From CACIAM-69d sp001698445 (GTDB lineage: Bacteria > Cyanobacteriota > Cyanobacteriia > CACIAM-69d): a stretch of DNA of 64,000 nucleotides. The notes beneath the pieces were generated by a model, which was not told the origin of the DNA, ran no database searches, and saw only the letters and a program-made list of their open reading frames with translations. The position numbers and the translations under genes were made by a program. The stretch lies in contig NZ_JAZAQF010000069.1 of assembly GCF_043235035.1 (NCBI RefSeq), positions 124,001 through 188,000 on the forward strand, read 5' to 3'. Positions within the stretch are counted from its first letter, which is position 1, and each line of letters begins with the position of its first letter. Positions 50,436-59,870 of this stretch are shown piece after piece.

Positions 50436-52682
50436 ATGAGGCTCAAACAACGGTTTCAGCAATTGGTGAACTATCGCCGCTGGTGGCCCATGTCCCTGGC
50501 GCTGCAAATCCGTTTGGGGCTGACTTTGATGGTCTCCCTGGGCACGCTGGCCACTGGGGCCCTGTTGGCCTACAACAGCACTCAGGTGCAACTGAAAACG
50601 CTGCATCAATTGCAAGCGGCCCAATCGCGGGCGGTTGCTGAGCGCATTAGTACCTATCTCGAAGATTTTCAGCGCAAATTGGGCTATTTGTCGCGGGTGA
50701 CGGGGTTGTCGGAGTTGCCCGTGCCGGTGCAGCGATCGCTTCTGGAGGCGCTGATTCGCCACGATTCGGCCTATGAGATGGTGGCAATTTTGGATCGATC
50801 GGGACAGCCGATTACCTTTGTGGTCACAGATCCCCTCTTTCGCCCCCAAAACCAGAACCGCACTGTGGCCTTCTCGCGAGCCTACCGCTGGGCCGAAGAC
50901 TATGTGGGTTGGGTGGAATCAGAACAGCTCCACGATCGGCGGGTGCGCTGGATCATGATGAGCGTGCCCATTCGCGATCGCTCGGAGCAAATTGCGGGAG
51001 TGCTGCTGGCCCGGGTGAATTTAGATTTTCTGGATTCTGTGCTCAGTGAAGCCTGGAGCGATGAGGCGGGCTATACCTATTTGCTCGATCGGCGCAATGT
51101 GGTGCTAACGGTGAGCGATGCTGACCCCACCACCTTCGCCCCCATCAATTTGGAGGGCCAACACCTGGCTGAACATTTGGATCAGGCGATCGCGGGGGAG
51201 GTGACCCAATATCAAGGCTTAAAACAGGCGCAGGTGATTGGAACCGTTGCGGCCATCCCCTCCAGCAACTCCAGCGGCTGGCGGGTGGTGACGGAGTTGC
51301 CCTTGGCCGATGCCTATGCGCCGCTGCGTGACCTGATTTTACAGATGACCCTTGGGGCGATCGCGGCGGGAGCGGCGGCCGGCTGGCTCAGTTGGCGCTT
51401 GGCCCACCGGGCGATCTATCCCTTGCAATTGCTGACCCATGAGGTGATTAAGCTCGATCGGGCCTCCTTTCTGCAACTCCATCAACACAGCCACATTGAC
51501 CAGCTCGCAGCCACCCACGATCGCCATGAGCTGGGTATTTTGGCACGGGCTTTCAAGGACATGGCCCACCGACTGGGGGAATCTTTTGTGGCCTTGGGCA
51601 AGGCCAATGAAGAATTGGAACAACGAGTTGTGGAGCGGACGATCGAACTACAACGGGCCTTGGATGATCTGCGCCATACCCAATTACAACTGATCAAAAC
51701 TGAAAAAATGTCCAGCGTTGGTCAATTGGTGGCCGGATTAGCCCACGAGATTAATAATCCCGTTAGCTTTATCTTTGGCAATCTTGCCCATGCTCGTTCC
51801 TATTTTGAAGATATTGTTGAACTGCATCAAATTTGTATTCAAGAACTGGGCTATCAGCCTGATGAACCCATGGAGCAGGCCCTGGCTAAGTTGCCAGAGC
51901 AAGTGCGCGCAAAATGGGAAGAAATTGAATATGACTTTATTCTCCAAGACTATCCAAAATTGCTGCAATCCATGGAATATGGAGCAGTTCGCATTCGGGA
52001 TCTGATTCGCAACTTGCGGGAATTTGCCCGCTTGGATGAGGCAGAAGTCAAAATTGTTGACCTCAATGCCAGTCTTGAAAGTACCCTGACAATTTTGCAA
52101 AATCGACTGGGGCCTATGCCAACTCGCTCTTGTGTTACTTTGCATCGATCGCTGGGAGAATTGCCCACCGTCACTTGCTATGCGGGCCAGCTCAATCAGG
52201 TGTTTTTGCAAATTTTGAGCAATGCGATCGACGCAATGGATTTGTTGCCCAATGATGAACAGCCGCAATTGTGGATCACGACCGGTTGCCTCGATGAAGC
52301 GATTGTGATTTCGATTCGAGACAATGGCCCCGGTTTGGATGAATCCGCTGCCAACAAAATTTTTGATCCCTTTTTCACCACCAAGCCCGTGGGTCAAGGC
52401 ACAGGATTGGGCCTATCAATTAGCTATCAAATTGTTGTGGAAACCCATGGCGGTTCCTTGGAAGCCAAGAACCATCACCAAGGGGGGGCGGAATTTACCA
52501 TTACGTTACCGCTCGATCGGCTGACACAGTTGGCACGTCGCACCGTTCCCCATGATGCGGATGCTGATCATGATCTGGCCATTGATCCCAGGGAAGGAAT
52601 TGCCCAAGCTTCTGCGAATCGGGTCAATAGCAATACAATCACCACCAGTCCGGCGGCGACGGTGGGCATTCCGCTAATTTAG
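50436..52682 (+). CDS. Membrane sensor histidine kinase (Cache-HAMP-HK)
   Basis: A 748-residue protein: membrane helix (about residues 24-45), a periplasmic Cache-like domain (50-295) with YLLDRRNVVLTVSD, second helix (303-322), HAMP, a coiled coil (VVERTIELQRALDDLR) and a HisKA box with His437 in VAGLAHEINNPVSFIFGN. HATPase motifs FLQILSNAIDAMDLL, DNGPGLDE and GTGLGLSISYQIV are intact. The kinase core is closely similar to that of the REC-HK at 26878-28194 (HEINNPV-x-FI-GNL-HA words and the same spacing to the SMxxGxxRIRDL motif), so the two share a recent ancestor. No cognate regulator is adjacent. A Asp/His-rich tail follows the ATPase domain. Confidence 0.92.
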   Translation: MRLKQRFQQLVNYRRWWPMSLALQIRLGLTLMVSLGTLATGALLAYNSTQVQLKTLHQLQAAQSRAVAERISTYLEDFQRKLGYLSRVTGLSELPVPVQRSLLEALIRHDSAYEMVAILDRSGQPITFVVTDPLFRPQNQNRTVAFSRAYRWAEDYVGWVESEQLHDRRVRWIMMSVPIRDRSEQIAGVLLARVNLDFLDSVLSEAWSDEAGYTYLLDRRNVVLTVSDADPTTFAPINLEGQHLAEHLDQAIAGEVTQYQGLKQAQVIGTVAAIPSSNSSGWRVVTELPLADAYAPLRDLILQMTLGAIAAGAAAGWLSWRLAHRAIYPLQLLTHEVIKLDRASFLQLHQHSHIDQLAATHDRHELGILARAFKDMAHRLGESFVALGKANEELEQRVVERTIELQRALDDLRHTQLQLIKTEKMSSVGQLVAGLAHEINNPVSFIFGNLAHARSYFEDIVELHQICIQELGYQPDEPMEQALAKLPEQVRAKWEEIEYDFILQDYPKLLQSMEYGAVRIRDLIRNLREFARLDEAEVKIVDLNASLESTLTILQNRLGPMPTRSCVTLHRSLGELPTVTCYAGQLNQVFLQILSNAIDAMDLLPNDEQPQLWITTGCLDEAIVISIRDNGPGLDESAANKIFDPFFTTKPVGQGTGLGLSISYQIVVETHGGSLEAKNHHQGGAEFTITLPLDRLTQLARRTVPHDADADHDLAIDPREGIAQASANRVNSNTITTSPAATVGIPLI

Positions 52683-52732
52683 CGCCAATGTTTGCCAGTC
52701 CCTCCAGTTAACTGCCTAGTTAACTGACAGTT

Positions 52733-52770
52733 TTTACCTAAAAACAATTAGCACGTCACATCACAGATGC
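52733..52770 (+). repeat. Dispersed repeat TTTACCTA...ACAGATGC, copy 1
   Basis: A 38-base stretch matching 63828-63864 at most positions (TTTACCTA-AA-C-ATT---ACGTCA-AT-ACAGATGC). It starts 50 bases after a histidine kinase stop codon; the second copy is about 58 bases after another stop codon. Confidence 0.7.
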
Positions 52771-53096
52771 TGCGGTGGCTAAAGCCAATTGATCACGCGC
52801 TGCTACTGTACTGAATTCGGCAAGGCAAAAGCTGTAGATTCTCCTTGAATTGGCGCGATCGCCTCCCCTCATAACTCAGCTACATCACGATTGAGATGAG
52901 CTGCCACAGAGAATCTGGAACTCCCAACAAATAGCCTATTGGCGGCCGGCTCCATCGATTTTCTAGACATCGTATAACTTATGACGTACTTACAAGGTCT
53001 AGAATAAAAGCTTTAAGCAAAAACCATACTTGAATTTGCTGTTTTACTTGCAACGAGGGTTGAGCTTGAACAAATGAACTGTAAATAGAAATTTCT

Positions 53097-53545
53097 GGGT
53101 AGTGCCTGTGAAGTAATGATACTAATTGGACGGCAGTCATCTACAAGTACTACCTAGTCCATTTTCACTAAATCTGGCTTTCCGAATCAGCTAGCACCCT
53201 AGAAGTTATTACTTCTAACTGAGGAACATCTTCTTAAGCCGCTTTCTAGGCGATTTCTATATCTGTATTGCAATAATCAGGAACCAACTGATCTCGCATC
53301 TCGGCAATATCTCACCAGGGAACATCAGGATAGTGGCTTCTTGCTGAATCTGGAATGTACTTCACAACTTCGCTAATAACTTTGATCGCCCTCGAAACCG
53401 CAAGCACCTTCTCTAAATTTTGTGAAAAGATTTCAACCTGAATGTCTGCTATAAACTGGATAGTGCCGTAATTATGATGAACAAGTGAGAGCGTCTTTGA
53501 GCAAGCAACCTTTCACTGAAAATCATCACTGCACAGGCACTACCC
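53097..53545. mobile_element. 449-bp element with 24-bp terminal inverted repeats
   Basis: Left end GGGTAGTGCCTGTGAAGTAATGAT (written here as two parts: GGGTAGTGCCTG, TGAAGTAATGAT) at 53097-53120; right end at 53522-53545 is its reverse complement except for two bases. The interior is AT-richer than the surroundings and contains a decayed HepT-like gene on the minus strand. It is too short for a transposase, so it would be non-autonomous. No clear target-site duplication was seen. The family is not known to me. Confidence 0.7.
53209..53475 (-). pseudogene. Decayed HepT/DUF86-type toxin gene
   Basis: Read on the minus strand from about 53455, one frame gives FIADIQVEIFSQNLEKVL, then AVSRAIKVISEVVKYIPDS, ARSHYPDVPW, stop, DIAEMRDQLVPDYCNTDIEI and, after two more stops, EDVPQLEVI. 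This is the order of the HepT/DUF86 (HEPN RNase) family: ...IGEAxKxIPDxxRxxYPDIPW-x-IAGMRDKLxHxYFGVDxEIVW...EDxPxLE. Three in-frame stops and the loss of the catalytic His (LVPDY where LxHxY is expected) show a dead gene. The usual MNT-type antitoxin partner is not detectable on either side. It is bounded by the inverted repeats of the element at 53097-53545. Confidence 0.7.
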
Positions 53546-53572
53546 TTGCTTCACGAATCCTGAAAACCCAGG

Positions 53573-55510
53573 CTAAATATCCAGGTCGGTGAGGTTCAGC
53601 TTGGCCCCGTAGGTTTCAATAAATTCCCGGCGGGGAGCCACCCGATCGCCCATCAAGATTGTGAAGATTCGATCGGCCTCGGCCGCATCATCGATTTCCA
53701 CCCGTTTCATCGTGCGGGTTTCTGGGTTCATGGTGGTGTCCCAAAGCTGATCGGGCATCATTTCACCCAACCCTTTGAACCGTTGAATGTTGTAGTTGGC
53801 ATTGGCCGGGAAGCCCGCCAAAATCTGCTGCAACTCCCGATCGCTGTAGCAATATTGATGATTCCGGCCGCGCTCCACTTTGTACAGGGGCGGGCAGGCA
53901 ATATAGATGTGACCTTGCTCCACCAATTCCCGTTGATAGCGATAGAAAAAGGTGAGCAGCAGGGTGCGAATGTGGGCCCCGTCCACGTCCGCATCGGTCA
54001 TCAATACCACCCGGTGATAACGCAGTTGAGAAACATCAAATTCCTCGCCTTTGATGCCTAATCCCAGGGCAGAAATCAGTGACTGAATTTCGGTGTTTTT
54101 ATAGATCTTGGCATCGTCGGTTTTCTCGATGTTTAGGATCTTGCCGCGTAGGGGCAAAATGGCTTGGAATCGACGGTTTCGCCCTTGCTTGGCGGAACCG
54201 CCTGCCGAGTCTCCTTCCACAATAAAAATTTCTGATTCGGACGGATCCTTCGAGCTGCAATCGGCTAACTTACCCGGCAAGGGCGACGATTCCAACACCG
54301 ACTTGCGGCGCACCAATTCTCGGGCCCGGCGAGCCGCTTCGGCTGCATTAAAGGCCTGAATTGCCTTCTCCAAGATGGAGTCGGCCACGCCGGGCCGAAA
54401 CTCCAAATATTCCGTGAAGACTTCCCCCACCAGGGAATCCACAATGCCGCGTACCTCGGGGTTGCCGAGTTTGGTTTTGGTTTGTCCTTCAAATTCTGGA
54501 TCGGGTACTTTGACGGAAATAATCGCCGTTAAGCCTTCCCGAATATGTTCGCCGCCCAGGTTGGCATCGCCATCTTTGAGTTTGTTACGCTTGCGGGCGA
54601 TCGCGTTCATGGTGCGGGTCAAAACGGCCTTCAACCCTTCCAGGTGGGTTCCGCCATCCACGGTGCGGATGTTGTTGGCAAACCCGAATAGGTTGTCTGT
54701 GTAGGCATCGATCGACCATTGCATGGCCACTTCCACATGCACCCCGTCGCGCTCCCCTTGCACGTAGAGAATTTCCTCGTGGAGGGGCAGGCGATCGCGG
54801 TTAATGTAGGCTACATATTCCCGAATGCCGCCTTCGTAGCAGTAGGTTTCAACCTTGGGTTGCTCGGTGCGCAACAACTCCAGCCGGTGATCGCTGAAGG
54901 TGATTTTTACGCCCGCATTCAGATAGGCCAGCTCCCGCAGCCGACTGGCGAGGGTGGCGTAGTCAAATTCTGTGCCGGTGATGAAAATTTCGCGATCGGG
55001 CAAAAAGGTGACCCGCGTGCCCGTTTGGGAATCGTCGCTGGGTTCGTTGGTCAGGGGCCCTTGGGGAATACCTCGGCTGTAGCGTTGAACGTGCCGTTGG
55101 CTCAGGCGCTTGACTTCAACAATCACTTCTTCCGAGAGGGCATTCACCACGGACACGCCCACGCCGTGGAGACCGCCGGATACTTTGTAGCCACCGCCGC
55201 CGAATTTGCCGCCCGCGTGCAGCACGGTCATTACGGTTTCGAGGGCGGACTTGCCAGTTTGGGGGTGAATGTCAACGGGGATGCCGCGGCCGTCGTCGGT
55301 GACGGTGACGGAGCCGTTGGCATTCAGATCCACTTCAATGTGGGTGCAATAACCAGCAAGGGCTTCATCGATCGAGTTGTCCACCACCTCGTAAACTAGA
55401 TGATGGAGACCGCGCGGCCCAGTGGAGCCGATGTACATTCCCGGTCGCTTGCGGACAGGTTCAAGCCCTTCAAGAACCTGAATTTGATCTGCCCCATAGT
55501 TGCTGGTCAT
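53573..55510 (-). CDS. gyrB: DNA gyrase subunit B (GyrB)
   Basis: About 645 residues, the short form usual in cyanobacteria. GHKL ATPase motifs VYEVVDNSIDEALAGYC, VTVTDDGRGIPVDIH, GGLHGVGVSVVNALS; TOPRIM motifs IFIVEGDSAGGSAKQGRNR and VVLMTDADVDGAHIRTLLL; C-terminal GLGEMMPDQLWDTTMNPE. GyrB forms A2B2 gyrase and drives negative supercoiling. Two starts are close: GTG 55516 and ATG 55510. The ATG is preceded by GGAG at six bases and matches the family start MTSNYxADQIQVLEGL, so it is preferred. The stop codon is 28 bases from the right end of the HepT-containing element. The gene is not linked to recF or gyrA here. Confidence 0.95.
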   Translation of the reverse strand: MTSNYGADQIQVLEGLEPVRKRPGMYIGSTGPRGLHHLVYEVVDNSIDEALAGYCTHIEVDLNANGSVTVTDDGRGIPVDIHPQTGKSALETVMTVLHAGGKFGGGGYKVSGGLHGVGVSVVNALSEEVIVEVKRLSQRHVQRYSRGIPQGPLTNEPSDDSQTGTRVTFLPDREIFITGTEFDYATLASRLRELAYLNAGVKITFSDHRLELLRTEQPKVETYCYEGGIREYVAYINRDRLPLHEEILYVQGERDGVHVEVAMQWSIDAYTDNLFGFANNIRTVDGGTHLEGLKAVLTRTMNAIARKRNKLKDGDANLGGEHIREGLTAIISVKVPDPEFEGQTKTKLGNPEVRGIVDSLVGEVFTEYLEFRPGVADSILEKAIQAFNAAEAARRARELVRRKSVLESSPLPGKLADCSSKDPSESEIFIVEGDSAGGSAKQGRNRRFQAILPLRGKILNIEKTDDAKIYKNTEIQSLISALGLGIKGEEFDVSQLRYHRVVLMTDADVDGAHIRTLLLTFFYRYQRELVEQGHIYIACPPLYKVERGRNHQYCYSDRELQQILAGFPANANYNIQRFKGLGEMMPDQLWDTTMNPETRTMKRVEIDDAAEADRIFTILMGDRVAPRREFIETYGAKLNLTDLDI

Positions 55511-55898
55511 GCTCACTCCGCTCCAGATTGGACATCTTAGGCAGGTTAAATTTGCCTAAAGCCCTATAACTTCAAAACATTCCAAGATTTTAGCACAAAC
55601 GGGTTCTAGGAGTTGCCAGGGTACGCTTGTTATGAATTTGGGCTTGGGATTGATTGACCTTGAAAAATGCCTGGAAAGGTCACTAACAGCCCTAGGAATT
55701 TGACTTCCTAAGGTTGCAGCGGGGAGCCATTTCCCCCCTGATGAGGCGGTCTGAGCAGCCAAATATTGATACACCGCTTACCCCAGCGATCAATGCAGGC
55801 GAGGAGCTAACGATCAATGCAAACAAGGGGCTTAAGCCCCTTGCCCCTAGGACTATTGGGGCTTAACCAGAGCTTCCAGAGACTTTTCAAACATCCCC
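55511..55898 (-). other. gyrB leader/bioF trailer region
   Basis: 388 bases between two minus-strand genes. It contains palindrome copy D near the bioF end and the duplicated CGATCAATGCA around it. No gene recognised; the gyrB promoter should lie in the 55520-55750 part. Confidence 0.4.
55824..55843. repeat. Dispersed 20-bp palindrome, copy D
   Basis: Perfect CAAGGGGCTTAAGCCCCTTG, 56 bases after the bioF stop codon in the bioF direction, so it could be a terminator for bioF. Confidence 0.95.
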
Positions 55899-57143
55899 TT
55901 AGGCTCCTGGGGGAATGGCCGATCGCAGGGCGGCCATGAGCTGGGTTAAATGTTCGGGCTGATGGGTGGCCATCAGGGTCAGGCGCAGACGACTGGTGGG
56001 CACGGTGGGCGGTCGAATGGCTCCGACCCACAGGCCGGCTTCCGTGAGCGATCGCCCCAACTGGCTGACGGTGGCTGGGTTAGGCACTTGCAAACAGAGG
56101 ATAGGCGATTCGCTGGGCAGTAGGCGGTAGGCATGATCGCCCTGGGTGAGTTCGGCGGGCTGGGTGGCCAACCAATCCTGAAGGGCTTGACGGAGCGATC
56201 GGGTATTGTGCCAAAGGGCGGCCCGTCGATCGGGTTCTTGGTTCACAATCCGAATGGCAGCTAGGGCGGCGGCCGTGTCAGCGGGTGACAGGCCCGTGGT
56301 GTAAATCCAACTGGCGGCGCGGTTGCGCAAAAAATCGACGAGGGTGGCCGAGCCGGCCACATAGCCTCCCAAGCTGCCCAGGGCCTTGCTGAGGGTTCCC
56401 ATCTGAATCAGCGATCGCCCGCTACACCCCAGGGCCTCCACGCAGCCGGCCCCCGTGGCCCCGAAAACCCCCGTCCCGTGGGCCTCATCCACCAACACCA
56501 TGGCGGAAAAGGCCTCCGCCAAGTCCAGAATCTCCGGCAGGGGAGCCAAGTCTCCATCCATACTAAACACCGTGTCCGTGAGGATCAGGCAGCGGCGATA
56601 GTGGGAACGGTGGCTTTGGAGCCGATCGCCCAAATCCTGCAAGTCGCCATGCCGATAGTCCACCACCGTGGCTCCACTGAGTTTGGCTCCGGCTAGCAGG
56701 CTGGAATGGTTATAGGCATCGTTCAAAATCAAATCTCGCGGGCCCACCAAGGCGGCGATCGTGCCCAAATTGGCTAAATACCCGGAACTGAAGACGATCG
56801 CGTCTTCGGTCTGTTTCAGTTGGGCGATCGCCTGCTCTAACTCTCGGTGCAATGCTCGCTGGCCGGTAATCAGCCGTGAGCCAGTGCTGCCGGTTCCATC
56901 GGTTTGAATCGCCTCGATCGCGGCGGCCATTAACCGGTCATCGCCCGCCAACCCCAAATAGTCATTGCTGGCGAAGTTAATCAGGGTGCGGCCGTCGCGC
57001 TCCACCACGGCTCCCGGCCGGCCGCTCAGGATCTGGGGCGATCGATGCCAATGGGCCCGGTGAATCGTCTGGAGGGCCTTGGCCATCCAATCGTAGGGGG
57101 ACTCGGTTGAGGCAGGACTGGGAGCGGTCTTAGGAATGGGCAT
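55899..57143 (-). CDS. bioF: 8-amino-7-oxononanoate synthase (BioF)
   Basis: About 414 residues from ATG 57143 (the frame is open to another ATG at 57206). A PLP enzyme of the alpha-oxoamine synthase family: FASNDYLGLAGDDRL, GTGSTGSRLITGQRALHREL, DAYNHSSLLAGAKLSG, VLVDEAHGTGVFGATGAG and the PLP-binding Lys in MGTLSKALGSLGGYVAG. It catalyses the first dedicated step of biotin synthesis. Its start overlaps the end of the REC-PAS-cyclase gene by 14 bases (or more if the upstream ATG is used), so the two genes are transcriptionally and perhaps translationally coupled, an odd pairing. Related KBL and SPT enzymes are the main alternative, but the length and motifs fit BioF. Confidence 0.9.
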   Translation of the reverse strand: MPIPKTAPSPASTESPYDWMAKALQTIHRAHWHRSPQILSGRPGAVVERDGRTLINFASNDYLGLAGDDRLMAAAIEAIQTDGTGSTGSRLITGQRALHRELEQAIAQLKQTEDAIVFSSGYLANLGTIAALVGPRDLILNDAYNHSSLLAGAKLSGATVVDYRHGDLQDLGDRLQSHRSHYRRCLILTDTVFSMDGDLAPLPEILDLAEAFSAMVLVDEAHGTGVFGATGAGCVEALGCSGRSLIQMGTLSKALGSLGGYVAGSATLVDFLRNRAASWIYTTGLSPADTAAALAAIRIVNQEPDRRAALWHNTRSLRQALQDWLATQPAELTQGDHAYRLLPSESPILCLQVPNPATVSQLGRSLTEAGLWVGAIRPPTVPTSRLRLTLMATHQPEHLTQLMAALRSAIPPGA

Positions 57144-59385
57144 CGGTGGCGCGATCGACGGTATGGCCAGCCCCGGCGTGGGACGGAGTGGCAGATCCCT
57201 GCCCATTATGATTGATCGAATTCAAACCCTTGGGATCATCCTCCGGGGCAAAATCCCCGCGCTGGCCGTCCTCAGCTTGTCGATCACCGGTTTGGCCATC
57301 ATCCCCATCCGAGCGATCGGGGTCAAAATCACCCGGATTGGAATCACGAACATTATCAAAATTACTGATCCTGGGGTCACCAGCTAGTTCACCAGTTCCT
57401 TTGAAAAGATCGGGATCCGGTGCTGGCGGCCGTTCGCTCACCAGCCAGTAGGTGAGCATTTCCCCGCGTCCTCGCACTTGCCAAGGCCCGCGTGGCTCCA
57501 AAACAAACTGATCGCCCAACAGGGCCGCCGTGGAAGCCGTCACTTGAATTTTGCCCGCTTCCCCTTGGGACTCCATCCGGCTGGCAATATTCACCGTATC
57601 GCCCCAGAGATCATAAATAAACTTGCGAATGCCAATGACCCCCGCCACCAAGGGGCCAGTATTCAGCCCAATTCGCAACTGAAAAGTTTGCCCATTTTCG
57701 CGTTGGAACTGTCCGATCGCCTGCTGCATTTCCAAAGCCATCCGCGCCGTGTTGATGGCATGGTTAGGATGCGCCGAAGGTACGCCCCCCACGGCCATAT
57801 AGGCATCCCCGATCGTCTTGATTTTTTCAACCCCATAGCGTTCAGCAATGCGATCGAACTCTGAAAAAATATCATTCAAACAGGACACCAACTCCGCCGC
57901 TTGAATTTGGGAAGCCCACTCTGTAAACCCCACAATGTCCGCAAATAGCACCGTTGCCGACTCGAAGCGATCGGCCATAGCCGTCTGTTGCATTTTCAGG
58001 CGCTGGGCAATTTTTTGGGGCAAAATATTCAACAACAATTGCTCCGACTGTTGCCGTTGTTGTCGCAATTCCAGCTCTGTTTTGCGGCGCTCGGTAATCT
58101 CTTGCACCATGCCTTCAAAGTAAAGAAACTTGCCCCCAGCGTCATAGACACTGCGAACGGTTTCAGAAATCCAAATTCGTCGGCCATCCTTCCGATAAAC
58201 TTCCGATTCAAAATTGGATACTTCTCCGTATTGAGCCATGTAGGCCAAAAACTCCTCGCGTCGGTGCGATCGCACGTAAAGTTGTTGGCCCACATTGGTG
58301 ATTAATTCCATCATTTCTTGAGGAGATCCATAGCCACAAATGCGGGCTAAGGTCGGATTCACACTAATAAATCGCCCTTCCCAAGTGGCTTGAAAGATCC
58401 CTTCTAGGGCATTTTCAAAAATACTGCGATAGTTTTCTTCCGCCTGTTGCAGAGCATCGGCCGCCAACTTGCGATCGGTAATATCATCCAAAACCCCTAA
58501 AACCCCAATCACTTGCCCCGCTTCGTCGCGAATGGGTACGCGGTAGCAATCTAGCCAGATGGGCTGGCCCCCTTCAGCGTGACGATATTTGCGCAACAGT
58601 TGGTGGGAAATGGGTTGATTGGTTTCAATCACTCGGCGATCTTGGACTCGAAATTGCTCAGCAATGGCTGGATCTTCAATTAAATCTTGATCGGTTTTGC
58701 CAATCACGCTTTCGGGATCTCCTAAACCGGATGCTTCTGCCCAACTCCGGTTGCAGCCCAAGAAAACCAAGTCAGCATTCTTCCAAAAAATTTGCTGAGG
58801 AATATTGTCTAAAATAATGCGCAGATATTGTTTTTGTTCTCGCAGAATAGCAGCAGTTTTTTCATGTTCCGCAACTTCCGCCATTAGACGCTGGTTTTGT
58901 TCGGCAACTAGCTTGGCAGCTCGCTGAATTTTCAGGTGTGTATTGACTCGAACTAAAACTTCTTCAAGGGCAAAGGGCTTAATTAAATAATCAACACCAC
59001 CCACTTTGAAGGCTTGAATTTTATCTAAGCTGCCATCAAAACTACTATCAGAGCTGCCAGTAAAAATAATTGGAATATCGGCAGTTTCTGGGTTGGTTTT
59101 CAGTTCCTCGCAAAGGGCAAAGCCACTGCGATCGGGCAAATACACATCCAATAGGATGAGGTCAAAGGGATGGTGCTTCAGTTGCTGCCAGGCCTGATGA
59201 GCATTATCCGCGAGCAGGATGTGATAGCCCTCACGCGTTAGAAGTTGATGCAAAAGAGTTCGATCGTCCGTTCGATCGGCCACGATCAACAGACTGGAGC
59301 GGGCTACCGACCAATCAGGACGCAGAATGGGTCTCTCTGCACCGTCGGTCAAACTCTCGGCAGACGGGTCGATCGAGAAAGTCAC
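57130..59385 (-). CDS. Response regulator-PAS-PAS-adenylate cyclase
   Basis: A 751-residue cytoplasmic protein: receiver domain (acceptor Asp80 in LILLDVYLPDRSGFA; the usual Asp-Asp acidic pair reads Ala-Asp in LLIVADRTDD), coiled coil, two PAS/PAC units (VLDDITDRKLAADAL; VQEITERRKTELEL), and a class III cyclase domain with VLFADIVGFTEWASQ, EKIKTIGDAYMAVGG and YDLWGDTVNIASRMES. Lys in KTIGD indicates ATP as substrate. A 90-residue Asp/Gly/Pro-rich tail without structure follows. The cyclase core is the same type as that of 42962-44569. GTG 59385 has GAGGAG seven bases upstream. The tail end overlaps bioF. Confidence 0.9.
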   Translation of the reverse strand: MTFSIDPSAESLTDGAERPILRPDWSVARSSLLIVADRTDDRTLLHQLLTREGYHILLADNAHQAWQQLKHHPFDLILLDVYLPDRSGFALCEELKTNPETADIPIIFTGSSDSSFDGSLDKIQAFKVGGVDYLIKPFALEEVLVRVNTHLKIQRAAKLVAEQNQRLMAEVAEHEKTAAILREQKQYLRIILDNIPQQIFWKNADLVFLGCNRSWAEASGLGDPESVIGKTDQDLIEDPAIAEQFRVQDRRVIETNQPISHQLLRKYRHAEGGQPIWLDCYRVPIRDEAGQVIGVLGVLDDITDRKLAADALQQAEENYRSIFENALEGIFQATWEGRFISVNPTLARICGYGSPQEMMELITNVGQQLYVRSHRREEFLAYMAQYGEVSNFESEVYRKDGRRIWISETVRSVYDAGGKFLYFEGMVQEITERRKTELELRQQRQQSEQLLLNILPQKIAQRLKMQQTAMADRFESATVLFADIVGFTEWASQIQAAELVSCLNDIFSEFDRIAERYGVEKIKTIGDAYMAVGGVPSAHPNHAINTARMALEMQQAIGQFQRENGQTFQLRIGLNTGPLVAGVIGIRKFIYDLWGDTVNIASRMESQGEAGKIQVTASTAALLGDQFVLEPRGPWQVRGRGEMLTYWLVSERPPAPDPDLFKGTGELAGDPRISNFDNVRDSNPGDFDPDRSDGDDGQTGDRQAEDGQRGDFAPEDDPKGLNSINHNGQGSATPSHAGAGHTVDRATDAHS

Positions 59386-59494
59386 AAGGCTCTCCTCAAA
59401 AGCTGAGGCGCAAACGAAGCCGCATCACGGCAAACTACCAATATCTTATCGCTGACCCAGCTTCTGGTGAGGAAGTATTCTTAGATCATTTTCC

Positions 59495-59527
59495 GCATAA
59501 TCACGGTTGCGTTTTGGCTGATTATGC
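59495..59527. promoter_or_regulatory. Inverted repeat GCATAATCA-N15-TGATTATGC
   Basis: Perfect 9-base arms about 110 bases upstream of the GTG start of the REC-PAS-cyclase gene. It could be an operator or a leader hairpin; no known regulator site is recognised. Confidence 0.4.
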
Positions 59528-59870
59528 TTGCTCCTAGTTGCTATTCTTGCAAAGAATGGATATTTTCGGGTCTAATATGACCAAATTACAACGCAAAGAG
59601 CGCCCCATTCGCATCTTGAGACCCCAAAATCAGCCAGGTAGCAATTAATACGCTGCTGTGAAAATACTCGATCGACTGTGAGCGAAGCGTGAATATTGGC
59701 CCGGGCCTGTGCGGCAGTTTTGGGTGGGTTCGGGGTGGCTGGCCGGTCTTCGCTGGCTGATTCTCAGCTGATTTTCAGGGGCTGACGAATTTCAGGGGTT
59801 TGTTTATGGCAGGGGTTTGTTTTAGGTTGCCCATTTGTTTTAGGTTGTTGGTCTTGGTTGGCTTGATTGA

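Noticed and set aside
52970..53020. TTCTAGAC...GTCTAGAA inverted 8-mers near 52.97-53.01 kb as a second small element
   Set aside because: Only eight bases per arm, AT-rich context and no second copy seen in the window.
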